NCBI GenBank assembly: GCA_027483705.1
Contig: JAIXTY010000327.1
Location: 1-33,515 of the forward strand
Source: Rubrivivax sp.
Lineage (GTDB): Bacteria; Pseudomonadota; Gammaproteobacteria; Burkholderiales; Burkholderiaceae_C
Reading direction: 5' to 3'
Length of the DNA: 33,515 nucleotides
In this document: one piece after another, positions 7,795 to 16,904 of the stretch
Position numbering within the stretch: position 1 is the first letter of the stretch
How the letters are laid out: each line of letters starts with the position of its first letter
Notes under the pieces: model-generated
The model's input: only the letters and a program-made list of their open reading frames with translations
Databases searched by the model: none
Told to the model about the DNA's origin: nothing
Made by a program: the position numbers and the translations under genes

Positions 7795-8280
7795 ATGAGC
7801 GAAGCCACCATCCGCCGCTTCTACGAGGCCTTCGAGCGGCTCGACGGCGAGGCCATGCAGGCCTGCTACGCGCCGGACGCGCACTTCGACGACGAGGCCT
7901 TCTCGCTGCGCGGCCCGCAGCAGATCGGCGGCATGTGGCGCATGCTGTGCGGCGCCACGCGCAGCAACCCCGCCGCCAAGGCGTACTGGAAGCTCGAGGT
8001 CAGCGACATCCGGGCCGACGGCCGCCAGGGCCAGGCGCACTGGGAGGCGCACTACCTCTTCAGCGCCACCGGCCGCCACGTGCACAACCGCATCGATGCG
8101 CGCTTCGAGTTCGACGCGCAGGGCCTCATCACGCACCACCGCGACCGCTTCGACTTCTGGGCCTGGTCGCGGCAGGCGCTGGGCGCGCCGGGCTGGCTGC
8201 TGGGCTGGAGCCCGATGCTGCGCAGCAAGGTGCGCGCCACGGCCGCGGGCAATCTGCGGCGCTTCCTCGAGCGGGGCTGA
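7795..8280 (+). CDS. NTF2-like / SnoaL-type nuclear transport factor 2 family protein
   Basis: Small 161-residue protein with the cone-shaped NTF2-like fold signature: MSEATIRRFYEAFERLDGEAMQACYAPDAHFDDEAF at the N-terminus and a C-terminal strand pair RIDARFEFDAQGLITHHRDRFDFWAW. Members include ketosteroid isomerase-like enzymes, SnoaL cyclases and many uncharacterised ligand-binding proteins; the C-terminal tail WLLGWSPMLRSKVRATAAGNLRRFL is seen in a widespread bacterial subgroup. GGGAG lies seven bases before the ATG. It starts 23 bases after the binding protein and is followed four bases later by the amidase, so it is probably in the same transcript. The reaction, if any, cannot be told from sequence alone. 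Confidence 0.85.
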   Translation: MSEATIRRFYEAFERLDGEAMQACYAPDAHFDDEAFSLRGPQQIGGMWRMLCGATRSNPAAKAYWKLEVSDIRADGRQGQAHWEAHYLFSATGRHVHNRIDARFEFDAQGLITHHRDRFDFWAWSRQALGAPGWLLGWSPMLRSKVRATAAGNLRRFLERG

Positions 8281-8284
8281 TCGC

Positions 8285-9718
8285 GTGCTTCACTCGGCGA
8301 CCGTGGCGACGAGTGAGGCAGCGACCGACGCGGCCACGCTGGCGCGCGCCTATGCCGCCGGCGAGCGCTCGCCCGTCGAGCAGCTGCAGGCCGTGCTCGC
8401 CGACGTGGCCCGCTGGGAGCCGCACATCGCGGCGCTGTGGGCGGTGGACGCCGACGCGGCGCTCGCGCAGGCGCGCGCCTCCGAGCAGCGCTGGCGCCGC
8501 GGCGAGCCGCTGTCGCCGCTGGACGGCGTGCCGGTCACGATCAAGGAGAACATCGCCACCGCCGGCACCGCGGTGCCGCTGGGCACGGCCGCCACCGAGC
8601 TGCGGCCCGCCACGGCCGACGCGCCGCCCGCGGCCCGTCTGCGCGAGGCCGGCGCCGTGCTGCTGGGCAAGACCACGATGCCGGACTTCGGCATGCTGTC
8701 CTCGGGGCTGTCGAGCTTCCATGCGCTGACGCGCAACCCCTGGAACCGCCGCCTCAACCCGGGCGGCAGCAGTGCGGGTGCCGCGGCCGCGGCGGCGGCG
8801 GGCTACGGGCCGCTGCACATCGGCACCGACATCGGCGGCTCGATCCGCCTGCCCGCCGCCTGGTGCGGCGTCGTGGGCTTCAAGCCGAGCAACGGCCGCG
8901 TGCCGATCCAGCCGCCCTACCTGGGCCGCGTGGCCGGGCCCCTGGCACGCAGCGTGGCCGACGTGGCCGCGGCGATGGCCGTGCTCTCGCGCCCCGACGA
9001 TCGCGACGCGACGCGGCTGCCGTGGGCCGACCTGCCCTGGCACACCGTGGCCGGCATCGACGCCGGCTTCGTGCGCGGCCTGCGCATCGGCGTGCTGCGC
9101 GATGCCGGCTGGGGCCTGGCGGTCGATGCCGCCGTGGCCGCCGCGCTCGACGACGCCGTGGCGCGCCTGCGCGACGCCGGCGCCGTGGTGGAACCGATGG
9201 CGCCCTTCCTAACGGCCGAGATGGCCGAGGGCATCGAGCGCTTCTGGCAGCTGCGCTCGGCACTCGACCTGGCCGCACTGCCGCCGGCGCAGCGCGAGCG
9301 CGTGCTGCCCTTCATCCGCGCGTGGGTGGCGCCGGCGGCGGGCTTCGACGCCGCGACGGCCTTCCACGGCTACAGCCAGTTCGCACGGCTGCGCGACGCG
9401 GCCGTGGCCGCCATGGCTGGGCCACAGCGCTTCGACTTCGTGCTGTCGCCCGTGTCGCCCAACGCCGGCTTCCCGGCCGAGTGGCCCATGCCCAGCAACG
9501 ACCCCGCGCGCGCCATGGCGCACATCGGCTTCACGCTGCCGTACAACGCCAGCGAGCAGCCCGCCGTGGCCGTGCCCACGGGCCTGATGGCCGGCGGCGT
9601 GCCCACCGGCGTGCAGTTCGCCGGTGCGCGCCACGACGACATCGGCGTGCTGAAGCTGGCACGCGCCTTCGAGCAGCTGCGCGGCCCGCTGCCGCCTTGG
9701 CCGCAACCTCCGACCTGA
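8285..9718 (+). CDS. Amidase-signature family hydrolase
   Basis: Amidase-signature enzyme of 477 residues that hydrolyses a carboxamide or aryl/acyl amide. The Ser-cisSer-Lys triad is complete: Lys87 in TIKEN, the bridging Ser162 in GGSSAG, and nucleophile Ser186 in DIGGSIRLP, with the usual 24-residue spacing between the two serines. I chose the GTG at 8285, four bases after the upstream stop and behind a GAGCGGGG stretch; a second GTG at 8303 is possible. It cannot be GatA, because no gatB or gatC is nearby and the C-terminal half is divergent. Context points to a catabolic amidase acting on the ligand of the upstream binding protein (inference). The closely packed order argues for co-transcription. 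Confidence 0.92.
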   Translation: MLHSATVATSEAATDAATLARAYAAGERSPVEQLQAVLADVARWEPHIAALWAVDADAALAQARASEQRWRRGEPLSPLDGVPVTIKENIATAGTAVPLGTAATELRPATADAPPAARLREAGAVLLGKTTMPDFGMLSSGLSSFHALTRNPWNRRLNPGGSSAGAAAAAAAGYGPLHIGTDIGGSIRLPAAWCGVVGFKPSNGRVPIQPPYLGRVAGPLARSVADVAAAMAVLSRPDDRDATRLPWADLPWHTVAGIDAGFVRGLRIGVLRDAGWGLAVDAAVAAALDDAVARLRDAGAVVEPMAPFLTAEMAEGIERFWQLRSALDLAALPPAQRERVLPFIRAWVAPAAGFDAATAFHGYSQFARLRDAAVAAMAGPQRFDFVLSPVSPNAGFPAEWPMPSNDPARAMAHIGFTLPYNASEQPAVAVPTGLMAGGVPTGVQFAGARHDDIGVLKLARAFEQLRGPLPPWPQPPT

Positions 9719-9741
9719 ACCAACCCCGCGAGGAGACGACG

Positions 9742-10449
9742 ATGGGACAGACCGTGACCTTCACCCGCCCCGACGGCAGCACGCTGCAGGGCTATCTGGC
9801 CGAACCGGCCGGCGCCACCGCGGCAGCCGGCGCACCGGGCCTGGTGGTGATCCAGGAGTGGTGGGGCCTGAACGACCAGATCCGCGGCGTGGCCGACCGC
9901 ATGGCCGCCGCCGGCTACCGCGCGCTGGTGCCCGACCTGTACCGCGGCCAGAGCACGGTGGAGGCCGAAGAGGCGCACCACCTGATGACCAACCTGAACT
10001 TCGGCGACGCCGCCGGGCAGGACGTGCGCGGCGCGGTGCAGTTCCTCAAGGCCCGCGGCTCGGCCAAGGTCGGCGTCACCGGCTTCTGCATGGGCGGCGC
10101 GCTCACGGTGCTAGCGGCCGTGCATGTGCGCGAGGTCGACGCCGCCGTGCCGTGGTACGGGCTGCCGCCGCTGGAGTACGTGGAGGCCAGCGCCATCACC
10201 GCGCCCCTGATGGGCCACTGGGCCACTCAGGACGCCGTGTTCAAGATCGCCGATGTCGACGCGCTCGAAGCCAAGCTGCGCGCCGCTGGCCGCGCGTTCG
10301 AGTTCCACCGCTACGACTGCAAGCACGCCTTCGCCAACGAGACGCAGACGCCGGGCCACGAGACGCTGCCGATCCTGGGCTACGACGCCGCCGCGGCGGC
10401 GCTGGCCTGGCAGCGCACCGAGGCCTTCTTCGCGCAGCACCTGCGCTGA
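9742..10449 (+). CDS. Dienelactone hydrolase family protein
   Basis: Cytoplasmic alpha/beta hydrolase of 235 residues in the dienelactone hydrolase family. The characteristic cysteine triad is complete: Cys116 in GFCMGG, Asp164 in TQDAVF and His195 in CKHAF. The conserved Glu39 in QEWWGLN, which in ClcD-type enzymes activates the cysteine, is also present. An AGGAGACGACG stretch just before the ATG supplies the ribosome binding site. It is last in the binding protein/NTF2/amidase cassette, 23 bases after the amidase. True dienelactone hydrolases act in chlorocatechol pathways, but no ring-cleavage genes of that type are present, so the physiological substrate is open; many family members are broad esterases. 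Confidence 0.92.
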   Translation: MGQTVTFTRPDGSTLQGYLAEPAGATAAAGAPGLVVIQEWWGLNDQIRGVADRMAAAGYRALVPDLYRGQSTVEAEEAHHLMTNLNFGDAAGQDVRGAVQFLKARGSAKVGVTGFCMGGALTVLAAVHVREVDAAVPWYGLPPLEYVEASAITAPLMGHWATQDAVFKIADVDALEAKLRAAGRAFEFHRYDCKHAFANETQTPGHETLPILGYDAAAAALAWQRTEAFFAQHLR

Positions 10450-10465
10450 ACGCGACGGCGGCGCC

Positions 10466-11305
10466 TCAGGCCGAGGGGCCGCCCGCCGCGGCCAGCCGGC
10501 GGCCCAGTTCGGTGGCGCCGTCCAGGAAGGCGGCGTCGAGCACGCGCTGCATCACGTCGTTCAGGTGCTGGCCGGCCGGCGTGCGCAGGAAGGCCACGTA
10601 CTCCACCAGCTGCGCGTCGCTGGCACCGGCGTAGGCCACGGCGCTGATGGTGCGCAGCATCTGTTCGTAGGCCGGGCGCAGCCGCGGCAGCTGCTCGGCC
10701 AGCAGCGCGCGCGTGGCCTCGGGGCTCGGCGCCTGGCCGGGTGGCATCACACTGGCCAGGCCCTGGCGCACGCCGGCCACGGTGTTGAGCGTCATCGACA
10801 GCGCGCTGTCGACGCTCCCGCTGGCCGCCATCAGCGCCTCGATGTGGCCGCGGCGCTCGGCGCTCATGGCCTGCAGCCGCGCCGCGCCATCGGCCATCAC
10901 GATCTCGGTGTCGCGCTTGTCGGCGGCGGACTGCTCCTCCAGCCGCGTCATCAGCACGCCGGTGGGCGCGTCGTACCAGGCGAAGAGCGTCTTCAGGTGC
11001 GCCGAGTCCAGTTCCTGCGACACCAGGCGCATCGCCACGCCGCGCAGCCGGTCGACGGCGAAGGCGGCGGTGGCCGCGGCCTGCAGCCGCTCGGCCTCGG
11101 CGGGCTCGGGCGCGCGGCCCGACTGCGCCGCGCCTTCGACGATGCCCTCGCGCACCTGCGCGGCCACGCTCTCGAGCTGCACCCACAGCCCGCTCTTGCG
11201 CAGCAGCCGCTCGGCGGAGCCGGCGTCCACCTGCGCCCCGGCCAGCGCCGGCAGCATCAGCCCGAGCGCCAGCAGGGCGCCCCACCGTTTCAGGGTCAGC
11301 AGCAT
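10466..11305 (-). CDS. Exported protein with two DUF2059-like motifs
   Basis: A 279-residue protein with a Sec signal peptide (MLLTLKRWGALLALGLMLPALAGA) and a mostly helical, soluble mature part, so probably periplasmic. Two stretches resemble the DUF2059 core, in which a helix ends in F-Y-x-S-P-x-G: LFAWYDAPTGVLMTRL near residues 125-140 and YVAFLRTPAGQHLNDVM near 240-256. This suggests an internal duplication. The ORF track begins 19 codons earlier; the inner ATG was chosen because GGAGG stands about seven bases upstream and the signal peptide follows at once. The function is unknown. It converges on the dienelactone hydrolase gene (16-base gap) and diverges from the TPR gene. Confidence 0.7.
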   Translation of the reverse strand: MLLTLKRWGALLALGLMLPALAGAQVDAGSAERLLRKSGLWVQLESVAAQVREGIVEGAAQSGRAPEPAEAERLQAAATAAFAVDRLRGVAMRLVSQELDSAHLKTLFAWYDAPTGVLMTRLEEQSAADKRDTEIVMADGAARLQAMSAERRGHIEALMAASGSVDSALSMTLNTVAGVRQGLASVMPPGQAPSPEATRALLAEQLPRLRPAYEQMLRTISAVAYAGASDAQLVEYVAFLRTPAGQHLNDVMQRVLDAAFLDGATELGRRLAAAGGPSA

Positions 11306-11400
11306 TCGGGCCTCCGGTGGCGGGTGGCGCGGGCGGGCTGCCGGCGCCAGTGCGACCAGCATAGAACGGCCGCCGTCATGTCGTCACGCTACATTCAAGG

Positions 11401-12756
11401 GTGATGGCCCACCCGGACGTCCGCGGCAACCCCTGCAGCAGCGCCAGCGCCGCCGCGCGCGACGCGGCCGAGCGCGCGCTGCGCCTGATGATGGTGTTCG
11501 ACGCACCGCCGCTGGCCGAGCTCGACGCCGCCATGGCCGCCGACCCCGGCTGGCTGCTGCCCCACGTCATGAAGGCCGGCTTCCTGCTGAGCCTGACCGA
11601 GCCCGCGCTGCTGGCCGAGGCCGACGCGCACCTCTCGCACGCCCGCGCGCTGGCCCGCGACGCCACACCGCGCGAGCGCGCCCACCTCGAGGCGCAGCAG
11701 CGCGTGCTCGAGGGCCGCTGGCGCGAGGCGCTGCGCCTGTGGGATGCGGTGCTGGTGGAGCACCCGCGCGACGCGCTGGCGCTGCAGTGGGCGCAACTCT
11801 GGGACTTCTACCGCGGCGACGCCGCCGCGCTGCGCCAGCGCCCGGCGCGCGCGCTGCCTGAATGGGACGAGGCCGATCCGCTCTACCCCTGCGTGCTGGG
11901 CCTGTGGGCCTTCGGCCTGGAGGAGTGCAATCTGTACCCGCAGGCCGAGGACGCCGGCCGCCGCGCGCTGGCGCTCGACCCCGGTGTGCCCTGGGCCGTG
12001 CACGCCGTGACGCACGTGATGGAGATGCAGGGCCGCTTCGAGGACGGCGCCAGCTGGCTGCGCCAGCAGCAGCCGCACTGGGCCGAGGGCAACGGCCTGG
12101 CCTGCCACCTGTGGTGGCACAAGGCGCTGTTCCGGCTGGAGGCGATGGACCTCGCCGGTGGGCTGCGCCTCGTGGACGCGCACCTCAGCGGCGAGGCGAT
12201 GCAGATCACGCTCAACCGTGTCGACGCCGCGTCGCTGCTGTGGCGGCTGCACCTGCTGGGCGAAGACGTCGCCGGCCACGGCCGCGCGCTGGTGGACGGC
12301 TGGCCGCTGCCCGACGACGAGGCCGGCCACTACGCCTTCAACGACGTGCACCGCGTGATGGCGCTGCTGCTGGCCGGCGAGGTGCCGCGCGCCGAGGCCT
12401 GGCTGGCGCGCTGCGCCGAACGCGCGCTGCAGGCCAGCGACGCCGGCCGCGACAACCACGCCATGGCGCGCGAGGTCGGCCTGCCGCTGATGCGCGGCCT
12501 GATCGCCCGCGCGCACGGCGACGCCGACGGCGCGGCCGACCTCATCGCGCCGGTGCGCGGCCAGGCGGTGCGCTTCGGCGGCAGCCACGCGCAGCGCGAC
12601 CTGATCGACCTCACGCTGCTGGCCGCCGCCGCCGAGGGCGGCCGCCGCAGCCTGGGCCGCGCGCTGCTGAACGAGCGCACGATGGCCAAGCCGGTGTCGC
12701 CGCTGTCGCGGCACTGGGCCGCGAGACTGGCCACCCCCACCGAAGCGAGGGCCTGA
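11401..12756 (+). CDS. Tetratricopeptide repeat protein 38 (TTC38)-like protein
   Basis: A 451-residue all-helical protein with no signal peptide or membrane segment. The sequence matches the pattern of the TTC38 family: an N-terminal region of paired helices (ALRLMMVFDAPPLAELDAAMAADPGWLLPHVMKAGFLL), the conserved Y-x-C-V-L-G-L-W-A-F-G-L-E-E-C-N-L-Y block near residue 163, and VMEMQGRFEDGASWL followed by LACHLWWHKALFRLE. The family occurs in bacteria and animals and its biochemical role is not established. The start is GTG 11401 or ATG 11404; no Shine-Dalgarno is visible, but a TACATT hexamer lies five bases before the GTG, hinting at a leaderless transcript. Its stop shares a base with the next gene's start. 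Confidence 0.8.
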   Translation: MMAHPDVRGNPCSSASAAARDAAERALRLMMVFDAPPLAELDAAMAADPGWLLPHVMKAGFLLSLTEPALLAEADAHLSHARALARDATPRERAHLEAQQRVLEGRWREALRLWDAVLVEHPRDALALQWAQLWDFYRGDAAALRQRPARALPEWDEADPLYPCVLGLWAFGLEECNLYPQAEDAGRRALALDPGVPWAVHAVTHVMEMQGRFEDGASWLRQQQPHWAEGNGLACHLWWHKALFRLEAMDLAGGLRLVDAHLSGEAMQITLNRVDAASLLWRLHLLGEDVAGHGRALVDGWPLPDDEAGHYAFNDVHRVMALLLAGEVPRAEAWLARCAERALQASDAGRDNHAMAREVGLPLMRGLIARAHGDADGAADLIAPVRGQAVRFGGSHAQRDLIDLTLLAAAAEGGRRSLGRALLNERTMAKPVSPLSRHWAARLATPTEARA

Positions 12757-13139
12757 TGGGAACGGACACCGACGGATCGAGTGCGGCCGAGAAGCGCGAG
12801 CAACGCCTGCGGCTGCTGGAAGACGACATCGGCCGCAAACTGGCCGAGAGCGAGGCCAGCGGCGAGCTGCGCCACGCGCGCAGTTGGGGCAAGCCGCTCG
12901 ACCTGGGCGACGGCTACGACGAGACGCCGGCCGAGCTGCGCATGGGCATGAAGATCCTCAAGGACGCCGGCGTCGTACCGCCCGAGGTGGAGCTGATGCG
13001 CGACATCGAGGCGCTGCGCCGCTCGCTCGAGGGCGCGGGTGACGACGCCACGGCACGGGCCGGGCGGCAGCGGCTGTCGGAGATGCAGCAGCAGCTGGCG
13101 CTGCGGCTGGAGAAACTGCGCAGCAGCGGCAGCTTCTGA
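12756..13139 (+). CDS. DUF1992 (DNAJC28-like conserved domain) protein
   Basis: Small cytoplasmic protein of 127 residues. The central block GKPLDLGDGYDETPAELRMGMKILKDAGVVPPEVELMRDIEALRRSL is the signature of DUF1992, the domain found in bacterial proteins and in animal DNAJC28. In bacteria it usually stands alone, without a J domain, as here. The N-terminal EKREQRLRLLEDDIGRKLAESEASGELRHA and the C-terminal SEMQQQLALRLEKLRSSGSF are predicted coiled or amphipathic helices. The ATG overlaps the TTC38-like stop by one base (TGATG), so the two proteins are probably made together. The molecular function is unknown. Confidence 0.88.
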   Translation: MGTDTDGSSAAEKREQRLRLLEDDIGRKLAESEASGELRHARSWGKPLDLGDGYDETPAELRMGMKILKDAGVVPPEVELMRDIEALRRSLEGAGDDATARAGRQRLSEMQQQLALRLEKLRSSGSF

Positions 13140-13150
13140 GGGCCGCGCGC

Positions 13151-13819
13151 TCAGCCGTGCGGCGCCTGCAGGCCCTCGGCCGCGATCGCCGCCTGCACCG
13201 CCGGCCGCGCCAGCATGCGCTGCTGGTATGCCGCGATGTGCGCGAAGCTGCGCGCCGGGCGCTCGGCGAAGTTGCGCGTCCAGCGCGTCAGCATCCAGGC
13301 CATCGGGTCGGCGGCGGTGTAGCGCTCGCCCAGCAGCCAGGGCTCGCCGTGCGAGGCCAGTTGCGCGTCGAGCTGCTCCAGCAGCAGGCCCACGCGGGCC
13401 ATCGAACGCGCCTTCACCTGCGCGGCGCCGTCGGTGTTGCCGTCGGCCACCAGGCGCTCGGGGTAGAAGTAGGGGATCAGCGCGGCCTGCAGCGTGTTGG
13501 TGAGCCACACCAGCCACTTGTAGTAGTGCGCGCGTTCGGCGCTGCCCAGCGCGGGCGCCAGGCCGGCGGCCGGGTGCGTGTCGGCGAGGTGCAGCAGGAT
13601 GGCGGACGTTTCGTACAGCACCAGTTCGCCACCGAACGCGGGCCGGCGGTCCACCAGCACCGGGATCAGCCCGTTGGGGTTGAGCTTCAGATAGGCCGCC
13701 GACTTGTGCGCCGCGGCCTCGGTGCTGACCAGGACGAGCTCGAAAGGCGCGCCGATCTCGTGCAGCAGCACATGGGGCGCCAGGTTGGCCGAGCCGGGGT
13801 TGTAGTGCAGGGTGATCAT
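13151..13819 (-). CDS. Glutathione S-transferase family protein
   Basis: Cytosolic GST-fold protein of 222 residues. The N-terminal thioredoxin-like domain reads MITLHYNPGSANLAPHVLLHEIGAPFELVLV and contains the cis-proline segment NPNGLIPVLVD and the glutathione gamma-Glu-binding ETSAI. The C-terminal helical domain includes LLGERYTAADPMAWM, the family N-capping box. The pattern is that of bacterial beta/theta-like GSTs, and not the zeta class (maleylacetoacetate isomerase), whose SSCSxRVRIAL motif is missing. No Shine-Dalgarno precedes the ATG, and a small inverted repeat ATCATG-TTTG-CATGAT overlaps the start. It stands alone, ending 11 bases from the DUF1992 gene and divergent from mtfA. 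The substrate is unknown. Confidence 0.9.
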   Translation of the reverse strand: MITLHYNPGSANLAPHVLLHEIGAPFELVLVSTEAAAHKSAAYLKLNPNGLIPVLVDRRPAFGGELVLYETSAILLHLADTHPAAGLAPALGSAERAHYYKWLVWLTNTLQAALIPYFYPERLVADGNTDGAAQVKARSMARVGLLLEQLDAQLASHGEPWLLGERYTAADPMAWMLTRWTRNFAERPARSFAHIAAYQQRMLARPAVQAAIAAEGLQAPHG

Positions 13820-13830
13820 GTTTGCATGAT
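13815..13830. promoter_or_regulatory. Inverted repeat over the GST start codon
   Basis: ATCATG-TTTG-CATGAT has 6-bp perfect arms and a 4-base spacer. It covers the GST start codon in the 83-base divergent gap before mtfA. It could be an operator or could sequester the start in mRNA. It is short enough to be chance. Confidence 0.3.
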
Positions 13831-13902
13831 GGCACGCGACGCAGCGGCCACCCCGGGCTTGCAGGGGCTTGAAGCCGGCAGGCCCGCGCCCCAACTCGCC
13901 CG

Positions 13903-14781
13903 ATGGCCCCTGAACTGAGCTGGCTGCTGCCGCTGACCCTGCTGCTGGTGCTGGCCAGCGTGGCGGGCTGGCTGGCCGGCCCGGGCCTGGTGCAGCGCTG
14001 GCGCCGCGCGCGCGTGCGGCGCCAGCCCTTCCCGCCCGCGTGGCGCGCGGTGCTGCGCGAGCGCATGCCGGCCTTTGCGCAACTGCCGCCCGACATCCAG
14101 GTGCGGCTGAAGAAACACGCACAGGTGCTGCTGGCCGAGGTGCCCTTCATCGGCTGCGGCGGGCTCGTCGTCGACGACGAGGTGCGCGTGCTGGTGGCGG
14201 TGCAGGCCTCGCTGCTGCTGCTGGGGCGGGGCGATGGCGGCTTCGGCGGCCTGACCCGCGTGCTGGTCTACCCGGGCGCCTTCGTCGTGGACCGCACGCT
14301 GCCGCAGCCCGACGGCACGCTGCGCGAGGAGCGCCAGGTGCTGGCCGGCGAATCGTGGCAGCAGGGCCAGGTGGTGCTGTCGTGGAACGACGTGCTCGAC
14401 GGCGCGGCCGAACCCGAGGACGGCCGCAATGTCGTCATTCACGAATTTGCGCATCGACTCGACCAGTCACAAGGCGGCGCCAATGGCGCACCCTGGCTCC
14501 CCGGTGCCGGACGGCGCCGGCAGTGGGCCCGCGTATTCAGTGCCGAATTCGAGGCGCTGCAACGCCGACTGGCCGCCGGAGAAAGCGGTCTGATCGATGC
14601 CTATGCCGCCACGAATGCCGCCGAGTTCTTTGCCGTGACGAGTGAACTGTTCTTCGAACGGCCCGAGGCCCTGGCCCAGGCCCATCCGGCGCTTCACGAG
14701 CAACTGCGCGGGTTCTATGGCGTCGACCCGCGGTTGTGGCGGGCCGTCACACCCCTTCTCAGACGGCCTGCCAACGCCTGA
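13903..14781 (+). CDS. mtfA: MtfA-type zinc-dependent peptidase
   Basis: Zinc metallopeptidase of the MtfA family, 292 residues. A single N-terminal membrane segment (LSWLLPLTLLLVLASVAGWLAG) may anchor it. The catalytic motif VIHEFAHRLD supplies His180, Glu181 and His184, and the family-specific block AATNAAEFFAVTSELFFE supplies the likely third ligand Glu241. In E. coli MtfA binds the glucose repressor Mlc and has aminopeptidase activity; whether a Mlc partner exists here cannot be seen. The membrane-anchored, longer form is common in betaproteobacteria. GC content drops noticeably from the HEFAH region onward and in the following intergenic DNA. Two hairpins and a direct repeat follow the stop. 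No strong Shine-Dalgarno precedes the ATG. Confidence 0.9.
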   Translation: MAPELSWLLPLTLLLVLASVAGWLAGPGLVQRWRRARVRRQPFPPAWRAVLRERMPAFAQLPPDIQVRLKKHAQVLLAEVPFIGCGGLVVDDEVRVLVAVQASLLLLGRGDGGFGGLTRVLVYPGAFVVDRTLPQPDGTLREERQVLAGESWQQGQVVLSWNDVLDGAAEPEDGRNVVIHEFAHRLDQSQGGANGAPWLPGAGRRRQWARVFSAEFEALQRRLAAGESGLIDAYAATNAAEFFAVTSELFFERPEALAQAHPALHEQLRGFYGVDPRLWRAVTPLLRRPANA

Positions 14782-14784
14782 ACC

Positions 14785-14836
14785 GCATTCGGTTCGAATG
14801 CGCCGGTCGAATGCGCCGTCATTACGCTTCGTAATG
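14785..14836. repeat. Cluster of hairpins and a 12-bp direct repeat between mtfA and hns
   Basis: Four bases after the mtfA stop there is a perfect inverted repeat GCATTCG-GTT-CGAATGC (14785-14801). Its right arm belongs to a 12-bp direct repeat, TCGAATGCGCCG at 14794-14805 and again at 14807-14818, one base apart. A second perfect inverted repeat CATTACG-CTT-CGTAATG follows at 14820-14836. The left arm GCATTCG could therefore pair with either CGAATGC copy. The hairpins may terminate mtfA or be bound by a regulator of hns. The rest of the 219-base gap (to 15000) is comparatively AT-rich; I found no good promoter hexamers in it. Confidence 0.6.
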
Positions 14837-15000
14837 CGCGCCGAAAGCAGATTGTGTTATGGTCCGCGCCGCACGCAGATGCCGGGCGGAAAGGCGGCGG
14901 TGTGCAACGCACATTCCGTCGAATCCAATTCCGCCATAACTCACCCACCACGGCCGCAGTTCGCTGCGGCTCCAGGGAGCCTCTCATTTCACCGAGCACC

Positions 15001-15351
15001 ATGACGAAAAGCTACGCCCAGATCGTGAAGCAGATCAAGGCCCTGGAGGCCGAAGCCGAAAAGGCGCGCCGCACCGAGATCGACGGTGTCATCACGCGCA
15101 TCCGCGAGGCCATCCAGTTCTACAACCTGACCGCTGCCGACCTGGGCCTCACGGTCAAGGCCAAGCCCGAAAGCGCCAAGAGCGACGCGCCGGCCAAGCG
15201 CAAGAAGCGCAAGTCCGCCGCCAAGACCACCGCCGTGGCCAAGTACTCCGACGGCCAGGGCAACACCTGGGTCGGCCGCGGCAAGCGTCCGCAGTGGCTG
15301 CGCGACGGGCTGGCCGCGGGCAAGCAGCTCTCGGACTTCCTGATCAAGTAA
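15001..15351 (+). CDS. H-NS family nucleoid-associated protein
   Basis: DNA-binding nucleoid protein and xenogeneic silencer of the H-NS family, 116 residues. The N-terminal helix (YAQIVKQIKALEAEAEKARRTEIDGVITRIREAI) is the dimerisation coiled coil. A basic linker (KRKKRKSAAKTT) follows, then the C-terminal DNA-binding domain YSDGQGNTWVGRGKRPQWLRDGLAAGKQLSDFLI. The loop GRGKRPQW is the betaproteobacterial version of the AT-hook-like QGR motif that reads the minor groove. The upstream intergenic DNA is relatively AT-rich and carries repeats, which would fit autoregulation. The ATG lies behind CCGAGCACC, a weak ribosome binding site. It converges on glpK. Confidence 0.92.
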   Translation: MTKSYAQIVKQIKALEAEAEKARRTEIDGVITRIREAIQFYNLTAADLGLTVKAKPESAKSDAPAKRKKRKSAAKTTAVAKYSDGQGNTWVGRGKRPQWLRDGLAAGKQLSDFLIK

Positions 15352-15371
15352 CGCGCACGGGCGCCGCTCAC

Positions 15372-15397
15372 GCCGTGGCCTGTGCCACGGCAGCTCT

Positions 15398-15421
<24 letters not shown>
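15372..15421. terminator. Paired hairpins between hns and glpK (bidirectional terminator candidate)
   Basis: GCCGTGGC-CTGT-GCCACGGC (15372-15391) has a perfect 8-bp stem and 4-base loop. GCGGTCGC-CTGC-GCGACCGC (15402-15421) has the same geometry and a near-identical loop, and falls in the last codons of glpK. The AGCTCTTCAA between them includes short T and A runs. Their position between two convergent stop codons suits termination from both sides. The pairing is seen; terminator activity is inferred. Confidence 0.55.
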
Positions 15422-16882
<1,461 letters not shown>

Positions 16883-16904
16883 CGGCCACTCCTGACTGTG
16901 GTGA

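Noticed and set aside
13151-13819. GST as the missing maleylacetoacetate isomerase
   Set aside because: The zeta-class SSCSxRVRIAL-type motif is absent and the N-terminus fits beta/theta-like bacterial GSTs; it is also far from the hmg operon.
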